This document shows positions 11,701-22,526 of a stretch of 64,000 nucleotides of DNA, piece by piece. Below the pieces are notes generated by a model. The model saw nothing but the letters and a program-made list of their open reading frames with translations, did no database searches and was not told the origin of the DNA. Position numbers and translations under genes: made by a program. Source of the stretch: Axinella damicornis (taxonomy: Eukaryota; Porifera; Demospongiae; Axinellida; Axinellidae); assembly GCA_963931865.1 (NCBI GenBank), contig OZ007511.1:10158603-10222602 (forward strand), in the 5' to 3' direction. Position 1 is the stretch's first letter. The number at the start of each line of letters is the position of its first letter.

Positions 11701-14700
11701 ATGTAGGCTGTGCTCACTGGGCTGGTGTTGCGGTGTAGCCAGAGTCAGGTCTATCATTGGTGTATGCACGGTGGAAACGGCCTCTTGTGCGCTTTGCTCA
11801 ATCGAGTCAGGTGGTGAATGCAATGTCCATGCACTGATAAGTGGCCTTTGCTCAATCCAGTCAGCTGGATTGTCCATGCCTGCCAATGCAGGTATGCAAT
11901 AGTCATTGGCTGTATGCCATGATGATATACACACATTATGCATGTAAATTGTAAGAAGCTATGATTATAGCTACCCATGATGAAAAACTAGTAGCTAACA
12001 TCATACAAGTATTCTTAGTTTCAGCAGGGCTGAACGGGCATGAGCTAGCACATACAACCTCTGTACCATGCAACTTATAATCACTGCCACATTTTATAAA
12101 TGGGGTATTGATTTTTCAGTCGCAAGTTCATGTGCTGACAGTTGCAACTTAATTATGATGCCACTCATGCATGCAACTTTCAACACCTCTGTACAAGTAT
12201 CCCATCTATGTAGTAATGAATATCTATTATGGGCAATACAGCATCCTTGCAAGCTATCCAAAAAGTGACAAGCATTAATTTTTGTAGTGATTTATGTACA
12301 TGCAGAGGGTAGAACTAGTTTCTGTACTTGTTTGTCTAAGGCTATACATAAAGGAGCAAGGTTTACTGAACCTGGCTGTTATGAATACTACCCCATATAT
12401 GGAGCCCTACTGCATGCACTTATTCTTCAAGCTTGACTCAACCTTCAATATGAAGCAATTAACAGTCTGTACTATTGGGGCGAGCATGAATCAATGAGCT
12501 GTGTAGTCTTTACACGCTTGGCCTCCTAGGTTCAGATCCAAGGTTCGTAACAATTTCATTTTTTCTGTTCTGCATGCATAGCTACTTCCGTTGGATCCCA
12601 GTCCGCTTATTGCAGCTGCTTTGTGTGTATTGTAGCATATATATACCGGCTCAAACACAGCTTTGGAAACATGTCTGGTTGTTGTTTTTGCTTTGCACGT
12701 GTGGTTTACAGTATGCATGACAAGAAAGCAATGAGGCCTGACCACCTACACACATAGCAAACACTGACATCCATTAACAACCCTACAACAACAACTGCAA
12801 GCACCTTGTCACTGAAGTCTGCATGCTACAAACCCAATTTCCTTTCCCTAACCCTAACTAGTGTATTTTTCATTTTTGGTGGAGACATTGCTTCCTCTCA
12901 GGAGTGTGATTATAAAACAAATATCATGAGTATACCATCATGACCACCATTTTACACTGAAACTCACTTCTCACAATGATGACTCAATGCATTATGTCAA
13001 TACTCACTTTGCACACACTTCAGAGGACTCACAGGAACATGTACTCACCACTAGTAGTGCTTTTCATGGGTATCTTTGGTGTGTACTTCACCTTCTGACA
13101 GACACGGTACCTGTGTTAAATTATGACGTATTGTATGATGCACACTTCCAACAAATGATATTCTCCAACTCACAATGCATCATCAAAAACCTGCTAATGA
13201 TGATGATTACACGACATTTGAGTGGGGTCACACTTACATGCACTGTTTGTAATAACGGTCTGCCCCTCCAAACTTCTTCTTGCCCCTGAAACAACATTAA
13301 ATATAGCAAGACCATTCATGAGGCCTGACTCTACTTTATGAACTAAACAGTGATACTTACAGGCACGCTTTGCATTTACCACAGTCCTCTTTCCGCACAC
13401 ACCCAATACACTTTCTGCACTTCATGGACTGTTTAGGTATAGCTGCTGCTGTTGCGTACTTCAGCTTTTGGCATGCCCGACGTCTGTAAAAGAGTTCAAA
13501 TTATTAACACCAATTTGAACCACATATTAACCGCATGTACTTACATGCAAGGTTGGTGCTTTTTTCCTGGTCCTCCGCGTTCCACTTTGTCTCTGTATGC
13601 AGCAAACATTATACAATTGTCACACACTATACTTGCCATGCAGTCTCACAGACTTGATACCTGTATCTAGATCTAAAAGTGCAAATATATAAATAGCTTA
13701 CTTGCAAACCGCACATTCACCACAGTCATCTTTCTGAAGACAACCGATACACTGTCCACACCGTGGTCGTCTTTTCCTCTCTGGACTCTTCTTCCCTGAA
13801 TCCTTCATAGAAGCCTCATTCTCTGGATCCTTTTCTCCTGGAGCCTTAATCTTTGAAACTTTGCTCTGTGGAGCTTTTCTCTCTGAAACGCTGCTGTCTA
13901 AAAATTTGGTGTTTGGCTGATTCCTTGGATTCTTGCTCTCTCGATTAGATTCACGTTTGTGCTCCAGTACTAGTTGGCTTTGTATTCTAGCAGGCTGTCC
14001 CAGTGGAGGGTAGGTCACTGTAGGTAGGTTGTGCTCACTGGGCTGGTGTTGCGGTGTAGCTAGAGTCAGGTCTATCGTTGCTGTATACACTGTGGAAACG
14101 GCCTCTTGTGGGCTTGAGTCAGGTGGTGAATGCAATGTCCATGCACGCATACGTGGCCTTTGCTCAATTGAGTCAGCTGCATTGGAGTTGGGGGTGATTA
14201 CAATGTCCATGCATGCAAATGCAGGTACGTATGTAATAGTCATTGGCTATATGCCATGATGATATACACACATTATGCATGTGAATTGTAAGATGCTACA
14301 CCATGATGAAAACCCAATAACAGCATACAGGTATCCTTAGTTTCAGCAGAGCTGAACATGCATGAGCTAGTACCAGCCTCGTTCCCAGGTGCTCAGTCCC
14401 AATTACCGAGTGCCTGGGAACGAGGCTAGAGCTAGTACATACCTGCACTGAATCTGGATGTTCCATGCACCTTATAAATCACTGCCATGTTTTATAAACG
14501 GAGTATTGATATAATTATACTCAGTAGCAATTTCATGTGCTGCCTGTGTTGCAACATGCATGCAGCTTTCAACATATCTGGACACCTCTGTACAAGTATC
14601 CTAATTATGTAGTAATGAATATCTATTACGGGCAGTATATAGCATCCTTGCAAGCTATCAAAAAAGTGACAAGCATTTTATTTACAATAGTACTCTATGT

Positions 14701-16912
14701 ACATGCAGAGGGTAGAACTAGTTTCTGTACTTGTTTGTCTAATGCGGTGTTGGCTATACACAAAGGAGCAAGGTATATATGGTAACCTGGCTGTTATGAC
14801 CATATATGGAGCCCCACTGCATTCACTTATTCTTCAAGCTTGACTCAACCTTCAATATGAAGCAATTAACAGTCTGTACTATTGGGGCGAGCATGAATTA
14901 ATGAGCTGTGTAGTCTTTACACGCTTGGCCTCCTAGGTTCAGATCCAAGGTTCGTAACAATTTCTTTTTTCTGTTCTGCATGCATAGCTATTTCCGTTGG
15001 ATCCCAGTCTTGCTTATTGCAGCTGCTTTGTGTGTATTGTAGCATACAGGCTCAAACACAGCTTTGGAAACATGTCTGCATGGTTGTTGTTTTTGCTTTG
15101 CATGTGTGGTTTACAGTATGCATGACAAGACAGCAATGAGGCCTGACCAACAACTGCATGCACCTTGTCACTGAAGTCATGAACGTGCATACTACAAACC
15201 CAACTTCCTTTCCCCTAAACCTGGTAACTACATTGTGTATTTTGTAGCACCATTAAATAATTTTTGGTGGAGACATTTTTCCCTATCATGGCAGTGTGAT
15301 TACAAGACAAATATTATGAGTATACCATCCTGACCACTGTTGTCCACTGGAACTCGCTTCTCACAATGATGACTCAATGCATTATGCCATTAATGCTTTA
15401 TTCTCACTTTGCACACACTTCAGAGGACTCACAGGAACATGTACTCACCACTAGTAGTGCTTTTCACGGGTATCTTTGGTGTGTACTTCACCTTCTGACA
15501 GACACGGTACCTGTGTTAAATTATGACGTATTGTTGATGCACACTTCCAACAAATGATGTTCTCCAACTCACAATTACTGACACAATGCATCATCAATAA
15601 ACCAAATAATTTTGCAGACATTTCAGTGGGGTCACACTTACATGCACTGTTTGTAATAATGGTCTGCCCCTCCAAACTTCTTCTTGCCCCTGAAACAGTA
15701 TTCAAGATCATTCATGAGGCCGGACTATACTAAAAGGTGTGTGATACTTACAGGCATGCTTTGCATTTACCACAGTCCTCTTTCCGCACACACCCAATAC
15801 ACTTTCTGCACTTCATGGACTGTTTAGGTATAGCTGCAGCTTTTGCATATTTCAGCTTTTGGCATGCCCGACGTCTGCAAAAGGGTTCAAATTAACACAA
15901 ATTTCAACCACATAGCTATTAACTGCATGTACTTACATGCAAGGTTGGTGCTTTTTTCCTGGTCCTCCACGTTCCACTTTGTCTCTGCACGGAGTAAAAG
16001 ATAGTTGATTGTTCACATTACCAAGTATAGTGCCTCATCTTTCGCGTGAAGAGTGGGGTGGGTGCTTGGTACGTGGTGGGTGCTTGATATGTACTCTACG
16101 GCATATACCTCACCATCAGTTGAGGCACACACTATACTTGGTACTTGATACCTGTATCTAGATCTAAAATGCAAGTATATCAGTAGCTTACTTGCATGCT
16201 ACACATTCAGCACAGTCATCTTTCTGAAGACAACCGATACACTGTCCACACCGTGGTCGTCTTTTCCTCTCTGGAATCTTCTTCCTTGAATCCTTCTTAG
16301 AAGCCTCTTTCTCTGGAGCCGTTTCTCCTGGTGCCTTAATCTTTGGACCTTTGCTCTGTGGAGTTTGTCTCTCTGAAAAGCTGCTGCCTAAGCATTTTGC
16401 ATTTGGTCCCTTTAACTGAGCCTCTGGAACCTCACTCCCTAGATCATTTCCTCTAGATTTGCGTGTTTGCTCCAGTTGGCTTTGCATTCTAGCAGGCTGT
16501 CCCAGTGGAAGGTAGGTCACTGTAGGTAGGCTGTGCTCACCGGGCTGGTGTTGCGGTGTAGCTAGAGTCAGGTCTATCGCCGGTGTATACGCTGTGGAAA
16601 CGGCCTCTTTTGCGCTTTGCTCAATCGAGTCAGCTGGAGTCAAGGGTGAATGCAATGTCCATGCGTGCATAGATTATAATCTATTATACAAAAGATATGC
16701 CATGATGATAATTTTTACGTATACCCACATTATCTCATGGGTGTCATGCATACGTCACACTTCAGATCATGTGCAATATAGTTTCACCACGCCTTTTACA
16801 TTGCCATATGCTTGATGCCATTGTGTGAGCATCTCCTTCGATTTCCATAGTGCAATGTGGTGCACTGAGTTGAAGGGTAGGTTTATTGCGTGGTGGTGGT
16901 GGTGGTGGTGGT

Positions 16913-16953
<41 letters not shown>

Positions 16954-19900
16954 GTTTTCATAGCTAGCTTCCACAAGGTCCAGCTATATCATATGGTTGC
17001 CATGCATTTATATGTCACACTTCGGAGTATGTGCAATAGTAAATCGTTCACCACACCTTTAGTAGTGAACGATTTACGGGAAGACGTAAACTCATGACTC
17101 CACAACAAAGGTATAATGTATTGTATGTACATAACATACCAGAACTGGTGTTTTTGTTTGGTGCAAATATCAGCCTCTGACACTGACGGTATCTGCATAT
17201 AGCAAAAATGTAGTGTCGTATGCCCATCGAGCTGCATGCATGCATAATTTTTCACTTGCATGGAGTAGATAAAGATAAAGGTCATTCAACTATCCTTTCT
17301 ACCCTAATATACATCACTTCTTTTATTACAAGCTACAATGGAGGCCAGGAAACAAGGCTTAGCAGAGAAGACTTCACCAGACCCTCCCCTCCAAGAACGG
17401 CATTGGAATGAATTTGAAGCTAGATCTCAGAGTCATCTTCACCAAGAAGTACAAGTAGAATGCATATGATCACTTACATGCACATGTGCATGCCAGGAAC
17501 AGCACCTCCAATGTGCCTGCAACAGCAGTCATACATGGGCAAGATTACTGGTGGTCTTCTCTAGTTCACTACATGCAGTGACAATGATACTAACTTGCAT
17601 GCTGCACACTGTCCACAGTCATCCTTCCTGGTGCAGCCAATACATTTGCCACAGGGTCCTTGAGGTTTTCCAGATGCTGTATAGTTGTGTCATTATTAGC
17701 AATTTAGCTGATTTCATTATAATATTATAACCAAAACTAAAGTGTCAATGAACAGTGCAGGGGTGGCCCATTTTGGGGAGGGGAATGTCTCCCAACATGC
17801 ATATATATTGGGGCATTTGGGCCTCCTATATACACTAAAGAGGTGTGACGCACACATAATCCTGCATACCAAGTTTGGCAAACTTCAGCTTTTGGCATTC
17901 TCGGTACCTGTAACATTTGTTTGTGCATGTTATGTACACAAGCATCAGGTTACTTTGCCTATCCAATGGTGGGTAGCTAGAACCTCAAACAGTGCCTACC
18001 TGTGTCTGAAAATCATACAATGTAATTATAGGCAATTTATTCACCTGCATGTTTGGTGGCATCTTCCAGGTCCCCCAAACTTCGGTTTATCTCTGAAATA
18101 ACAAAGTTTACCAGTGAGACAATAACATCCTCATTCTCATTTTCCTCACTCTATGTGGCCTGGGAATGAGGCTACCACCTCCTCTAGTTTTGCATCACAT
18201 ATACATAGAACTGCAAGCCTGCTGTGAGACTATGAAAAGCTAGTGGTATAGAGGATTGTAAAGCCCAGGAAAGAAGCTAAATGCATACAAAACAGCTAGT
18301 TAAGTAGATAGGGCTGACACCCACTGGTGGGGTGTTATTCCAGTGGGGTGTTATTCTCAAATAGTGATACAGTATACAGGGCATGTGACTAGGCCTTAAC
18401 AAATTATGCTTTTTCTGCCCTATTATTCTATTCCCTTATTCTCAGCATTAATGCCTATTATGCTTTGAAGTTGTCCTATTATTCTCAAAATTATGCTAGC
18501 ATAATTTGTCAACACTATTCTTCACTCAGTGTTCTTGTACTGCAGCATATATACATTGTACAGGAGCATAATTATTTCTCTAGTGATGACTGTTGTTGAT
18601 ATAGGAGTCTTGCAAGATGGAGAACATTCGCTCTACAGCTGCAGAGGATGGCTGAACCAGTATAAGATATAGAATCAGTTTGCATGCTAATGTTTAGTGT
18701 GAGGGTGTGGCTTTGCGAGATAGGCCTGCACACCAGCGAGTCTGAGCAAGCATGCAGTTTAGTATAGCATCAATTATAAGTATTAGCCTATTATTCTCAC
18801 AGGTCTGGATATTTATGCCTATTATTCCAGCATAATTCCCTTATGCTCTTGAGTACCTATTATTCTCAAAATTATGCTACGTAGCATAATTTGTCAAGGC
18901 CTACATGTGACATGCACAGTAAACTAATCTTTGTGAGGAAATACCATGTGGGTGCATGGAACATGCAGTTAGTTATTGTGGTCCTCAGCTGTCTGTGAAT
19001 TAATACAAAGCACACTTACTTGCATCCTGTACATTCTCCACAGTCATCTTTTCGGTGGCAACCAATACACTCTCCACACCGTGATCGCTTTTTGCTCTCT
19101 TGAACTTTAAGCTCTGGGACATTTCCACTGGACGGCTTTTGTTTTTTAGGGCGGCTGGCTTCATTCCCATCCTCCCCAGAGCTCCGCTTTCTGGAACACT
19201 GTCCAGCCATAGCTACATGCAAGTGTGGACACATGGTTAAAACATGTGGCCCACTTCTGCATGGGATTTATTATTTTGAATATGTGTAAGCACAGGTAAG
19301 GGCATTTAAATTAACTGACTCCTGAATGGTGAGTGCTACTATCACTGCAAGAAAAAAACACAGGTTGGTTAGGTGAGATTCAGTCCACGCCGCTCTCACT
19401 GCAAAACTATTACTTAAATGAATCAGCTGCAGAAAATTCAATGGAGCCAACAGTAAGCATGCATGAAGATACTTATTCTAGAGTGGCTATAGTCGCTCCT
19501 CAGAATGCTGTTCAGTTCCAATCTTTTCCACAGGCAGACACTTCATCTCTGGTTTCTCTACCATGTTTCGTTTTGTATTTCAGTATGAGCTTACTCACTG
19601 GAACAGGACTATTACTAGCCACCAGGCTAACCAATTACATGTGTATTGTGAATATACAGCATCTGAAAGAATGTCAAGCCAGTGCACGCTTGGCATCATA
19701 CCCTCTTCTTCCTAGCATCGTTCCCAGGCCTCTGCCCAGATTTTATCTCGCAGCCATGGAGAAAAATCTTTTTCTCCATGGCTGCGAGACAAAATCTGGG
19801 CAGAGACCTGGGAACGAAGCTACTTCTTCCCAGGTAAGTCAGGTTGTCATGCATGCATATGCCAATCCTCCTCTAAGTTTTATAGACAACCTACCTTCCA

Positions 19901-20201
19901 TGCTTTCCGCCAGGTACTGGAGTGAAGGCTCCACTTTTAAAGCCTCCAGAAACAGATGAAATGTGCTTGGTTTGGTTCGAATCTGTCCTTCAACAGCACT
20001 CAACAATATAACACTCTTCTCCAAGCCGGGAAGGGCAGGTGTAATGCTCACTCGCTGTAGCACTGCATGCTCAATGATGCCTAGTGAAAACAGCCTTGCA
20101 GCCAGGGGGAGAGGGTCTTCAATGGCGTACATCAGTTCACAATAATGTGCTTGGAAGTTGGAGTACTCTGGAGTTTCCTGACGCTCTTGGTTAGTTGCCA
20201 T
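8494..20201 (-). CDS. CARD - eight CXXC zinc fingers - Death domain protein, copy A
   Basis: This is a 23-exon model. Exons: 20201-19895, 19212-19020, 18092-18045, 17907-17870, 17676-17595, 17516-17478, 17192-17140, 16633-16192, 15984-15937, 15874-15752, 15689-15642, 15510-15449, 14176-13702, 13592-13545, 13483-13361, 13285-13238, 13110-13049, 11864-11396, 11153-11106, 11047-10925, 10854-10807, 10709-10648, 8793-8494. Every junction is GT-AG and the phases agree throughout. Predicted layout: CARD-like domain (residues 1-102), CXXC-1 (103-195), CXXC-2 (196-253), then three cassettes of two CXXC fingers each (254-494, 495-746, 747-996), then a Death domain. CXXC fingers of known proteins bind unmethylated CpG DNA; CARD and Death domains form signalling assemblies. 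A DNA-responsive signalling role is inference. The last exon is frameshifted, so the locus may make a truncated protein or be a decaying allele. I know of no named gene with this architecture. Confidence 0.8.
9000..9687 (+). repeat. Dispersed repeat family member 1
   Basis: The sequence from GAATGCAGATTTAGACTGAA onward is shared with 36650-37190, including a partial open frame (VSEFYSALARYLATKTQ here, VSEFNSAMAHYLSAKTQ there) and the foldback that ends each copy. The shared open frame is short and diverged, so I treat it as repeat sequence and not a host gene. Confidence 0.6.
9525..9687. mobile_element. Foldback with GCTTGCAGTGCAATTT ends
   Basis: The arms read AGCATGGCTTGCAGTGCAAT and the complement, with an inner pair around AATGCATTC and CTTCCGGAATGCATT. 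Related copies are at about 37050-37185 and 46771-46899. Confidence 0.75.
10535..10596. mobile_element. Foldback element, TAGCCTCG family, 9-bp target duplication
   Basis: A 62-bp hairpin is flanked by CCTGTTTTG at 10526-10534 and 10597-10605. The inner stem (CACACGCGAAACACG) is different from those of other family members. Confidence 0.9.
10648..11864 (-). CDS. Exons 18-22 of copy A: cassette 3 (A-type and B-type CXXC fingers)
   Basis: The exons are 11864-11396, 11153-11106, 11047-10925, 10854-10807 and 10709-10648. This is the third cassette. The linker exon again has the HKSESNRESKNQRNQPN-like stretch, so it is closest to cassette 2. One extra codon gives ACRK instead of ACK at the end of the linker exon, without changing phase. 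The last exon has an ATG in place of GTA at its start (the acceptor side reads CACAG then ATGCC), replacing the conserved Tyr. The exon leaves in phase 1, which is the phase required by the Death-domain exon further on. Confidence 0.8.
13049..14176 (-). CDS. Exons 13-17 of copy A: cassette 2 (A-type and B-type CXXC fingers)
   Basis: The exons are 14176-13702, 13592-13545, 13483-13361, 13285-13238 and 13110-13049. This is the second copy of the five-exon cassette. The small exons have the same lengths (48, 123, 48, 62 nt); the linker exon is longer, at 475 nt, and carries an extra Arg/Asn/Glu-rich stretch (HKRESNRESKNPRNQPN). Linker motifs such as KAPQSK and KIKAPGEK recur. All cysteines of both fingers are present, and the B finger keeps KFGG followed by ADRYYKQC. 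Introns are also alike between cassettes, showing duplication of genomic DNA and not of a spliced copy. Confidence 0.85.
14375..14428. mobile_element. Foldback element, TAGCCTCG family
   Basis: This short copy lies upstream of cassette 2 and is flanked by GAGCTAGTAC on both sides. The first base of the usual end is C here instead of T. Confidence 0.75.
15449..16633 (-). CDS. Exons 8-12 of copy A: cassette 1 (A-type and B-type CXXC fingers)
   Basis: The five exons are 16633-16192, 15984-15937, 15874-15752, 15689-15642 and 15510-15449. The first codes a Ser/Thr/Pro/Lys-rich linker of about 120 residues, then RRPRCGQCIGCLQKDDCAEC. The 48-nt exon completes the A finger with DKVERGGPGKKHQPC. The 123-nt exon ends it (RRACQKLKY) and begins the B finger (KCRKCIGCVRKEDCGKC). 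The next 48-nt exon gives KKKFGG and YYKQC. The 62-nt exon closes with YRVCQKVKY and TPKIPVKSTTSG. The cassette enters and leaves in phase 1, so whole copies can be added without breaking the frame. Finger A has lost the Phe of KFGG; finger B retains KFGG. Confidence 0.85.
16893..16951. repeat. (GGT)n followed by G39
   Basis: A TGG/GGT repeat runs into 39 consecutive G (16913-16951) in the intron before cassette 1 of copy A. Copy B has only a short GGT tract and no long G run here (about 2851-2880), so the homopolymer grew after duplication, or its length is an assembly artefact. Confidence 0.9.
17039..17078. repeat. Small hairpin created since the gene duplication
   Basis: GTAAATCGTTCAC and its complement face each other around a short loop. 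In copy B (about 3006-3068) the left arm is present, but the right arm is replaced by unrelated sequence. Confidence 0.7.
17140..17676 (-). CDS. Exons 5-7 of copy A: degenerate CXXC finger 2
   Basis: The exons are 17676-17595, 17516-17478 and 17192-17140. They read CGKCIGCTRKDDCGQCAAC, then KHIGGAVPGMHMC, then YRQCQRLIF. The eight cysteines are kept, but the segment that should hold KFGG is shortened and replaced by HIGG. Other CXXC fingers that lack KFGG bind CpG poorly or not at all, so this finger may be structural. Copy B has the same three-exon structure with equal exon lengths. Confidence 0.75.
17870..19212 (-). CDS. Exons 2-4 of copy A: CXXC zinc finger 1
   Basis: The exons are 19212-19020, 18092-18045 and 17907-17870. 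Exon 2 opens with a basic stretch (KRSSGED, RPKKQKPSSG) and then gives the first cysteine clusters RCGECIGCHRKDDCGECTGC. The 48-nt exon gives DKPKFGGPGRCHQTC, and the 38-nt exon gives YRECQKLKF. Together they supply all eight zinc-binding cysteines and the KFGG motif that contacts CpG DNA in MLL- and DNMT1-type CXXC domains. This is the most canonical finger in the protein and so the best candidate for real DNA binding. Confidence 0.85.
19713..19822. mobile_element. Foldback element, TAGCCTCG family (copy A counterpart of 5508-5617)
   Basis: It lies in intron 1 of copy A, with an inner stem around GAGAAAAATCTTTTTCTCC. It has the same position and stem as in copy B, so it was inherited through the gene duplication. 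Confidence 0.8.
19895..20201 (-). CDS. Exon 1 of copy A: CARD-like death-fold domain
   Basis: The exon starts at ATG 20201-20199 and ends in phase 1 at a GTAGGT donor. It encodes about 102 residues with the amphipathic six-helix pattern of CARD/death-fold domains. It contains the run LAARLFSLGIIEHAVLQ and a late-helix motif FHLFLEALKVEPSLQYLAE. The matching exon of copy B has the same length (307 nt) and is closely similar, which supports the start and the coding status. CARD rather than DED or PYD is a judgement from helix pattern only. The upstream sequence is also duplicated between the copies, so the promoter was probably duplicated with the gene. Confidence 0.75.
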
Positions 20202-21702
20202 TCATTCGATGAGAGATAGGGTCTGTCCGAATCAATCATGAGATGAGGCCTAAGTGAAGAGACCAGTAAACAGTCATCTCCAATCTTGCAGGTAAACCTA
20301 TATAGCCTCAGTCTCAGAAGGACCTCCTTCAATACGATGATTGCATGTATAGTTTAGTATATTCAGGTAATATTGAACCATCCATGTTACACATTGACAC
20401 CAGATTAGCGAGGCGGGATTTCACCCAGAAGGGGCACCATACTGTATTTCTTTAACTATAAGCGCCTTCTGACCAATTGAAGCTCAGAAGCCTAAATTTC
20501 CTTTAGTAGCATACACTAAGAGCAGTATGCTTAACCCTCCTCGTCACTTGAAAGTTCCTTTTCTATTAATATCATAATCATTGTTTTGCCCCCACTCACA
20601 CAAGTATGCAGTGTACATAGCTAGTACATGAATACATTCCAAATAGCACATGAATACAGTATACCAGAGCTGTACCCATGTACCCGTGCATGTGAATATT
20701 GCACCAGGTCGGTATGTTGACATCAATATAATTATGGTCCTGCAGTCTGGATAGCAAGGGGACTCTGAATGCATACGATAACTTGCCAGATCCTATAAGA
20801 ATTAGTGCATGTGAAACTACAGAATTGCAACCCAAACTATCAACTGTCAACCTACGCTATTGAGGATACCCATAGCCTCGTTCCCAGGCTCCTCCCCAGC
20901 TTTTTGTCGCATACTGTACAGTATGCAACAAAAAGCTGGGGAGGAGCCTGGGAACGAGGCTAGATACCCAAGTGTAGTACAGTATTTGCTGCATACCCTA
21001 CAGGTTCAATGGTATACGTGATGAATGATCATGCAACAAACTAGTTTTCATGCCGGCTATACATCATAACTCACCCTCGGGTCTGCAGCTCTTGGGATCA
21101 ATGTGATGTATAATAGCCCTTGCACTCAAGCAATGACTATGTAGTACTACTGGAACCTAGCGTATGATATCTCTCCCGGGACTAGAACTCTTGTTGTTAC
21201 GAAACCTGGGGCAACAGAGGTTGTGTTAGCTATTATTAGTCTGGTTTTACCATTTTTATTTTCTGGGGGACCAGATGAAGTAACTTTGCTGAACACTATA
21301 CAGGGTATACGTATACAACCTGCCATGCTTTAGTACCACAGTGGGAGCCAGGCGTTACGTTTCTGCTCTGCCCACGGTGCAATTAAGTATAAGCATACCA
21401 CACTGACCCGCTGTACCCAACTAGCTATATTAGACGCCGAGACAAACGCTATTATGAACTAAGATAAACCTACCTGAAGGCTAAAGTGATACGAAGGGGG
21501 CCCGAGGGTTTCTAAATCACGATTCACGGATCCGTCGCCGCCTGAGTCTTAGACACCGCCTACGCCACTCAGTTTATTTCGAGCGCGACCTGCATGGGAG
21601 GAGCATCTCCAATTCAGACTCCACCTCTTCCGCCATGTATATAATTCTCTATTGGTCTGGGGCCCGCAGCCAACTGGACCAGGTGCATTTGCAGCGCACT
21701 TG
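20202..21702. other. 5' flank of copy A, paralogous to the copy B flank
   Basis: The sequence aligns along most of its length with 6022-7510. It includes the shared foldback at 20873-20962 and lacks the micro-palindrome found at 7095. No gene is seen. The promoter of copy A should be in the first few hundred bases, but I see no clear TATA box. Confidence 0.6.
20873..20962. mobile_element. Foldback element, TAGCCTCG family (copy A counterpart of 6682-6770)
   Basis: It is the same hairpin and the same flanking GATACCCA repeats as in the copy B flank. Confidence 0.85.
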
Positions 21703-21844
21703 TGGCTCAATATAGGGGGAACAGAAACTGTAAGAAAAGGCTATAACCGGTTATTTAAGTAAAGATGGTTATTATGGCGTGGATTGCTCCACATGCGTAA
21801 CTTACTCTTTCAGCCTGTTGTATACATTGCTGCAGTAGGTTACA

Positions 21845-22305
21845 TAGTTATAGAGGGTTATAGGGGGTTATACATGGTTATAGGGGGTTATACAGGGTTA
21901 TAGAGGGTTATACATGGTTATACTTGGTTATAGAGGGTTATACATGGTTATACTTGGTTATAGGTGGTTATACATGGTTATACTTGGTTATAGAGGGTTA
22001 TACATGGTTATAGAGGGTTATACATGGTTATACATGGTTATAGAGGGTTATACATGGTTATAGATGGTTATACATGGTTATAGAGGGTTATACATGGTTA
22101 TACTTGGTTATAGAGGGTTATACATGGTTATAGAGGGTTATACATGGTTATAGAAGGTTATACATGGTTATAGGTGGTTATACATGGTTATACTTGGTTA
22201 TACATGGTTATAGAGGGTTATACATGGTTATACTTGGTTATAGAGGGTTATACATGGTTATAGGTGGTTATACATGGTTATACTTACGGTTATACATGGT
22301 TATTA
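21845..22305. repeat. Left satellite array of the 21.7-24.4 kb element
   Basis: The 10-bp units GGTTATACAT, GGTTATAGAG, GGTTATACTT and GGTTATAGGT occur in mixed order, about 46 units. The array is in inverted orientation to the right array. Confidence 0.9.
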
Positions 22306-22526
22306 TAATCCTCTGAACGCCAGTACGTATACATGGTAGTATATTCACTAACTGGGAACGCATGCATACACAACATATATTACAACACTGTACAAGGTAA
22401 ATGTGTTACACAAGCAAGTTAGTACAAACACAAACAATGTGCATCAGTTTACATGACGGGACAAGGTAGGGTACAATCTATGTGTTACACGTGGATGGAA
22501 GTTAGTACAAACTCAAACAATGTGCA

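Noticed and set aside
16762..16976. Poly-Pro/poly-His frames
   Set aside because: They are translations of the GGT and G39 tract in an intron.
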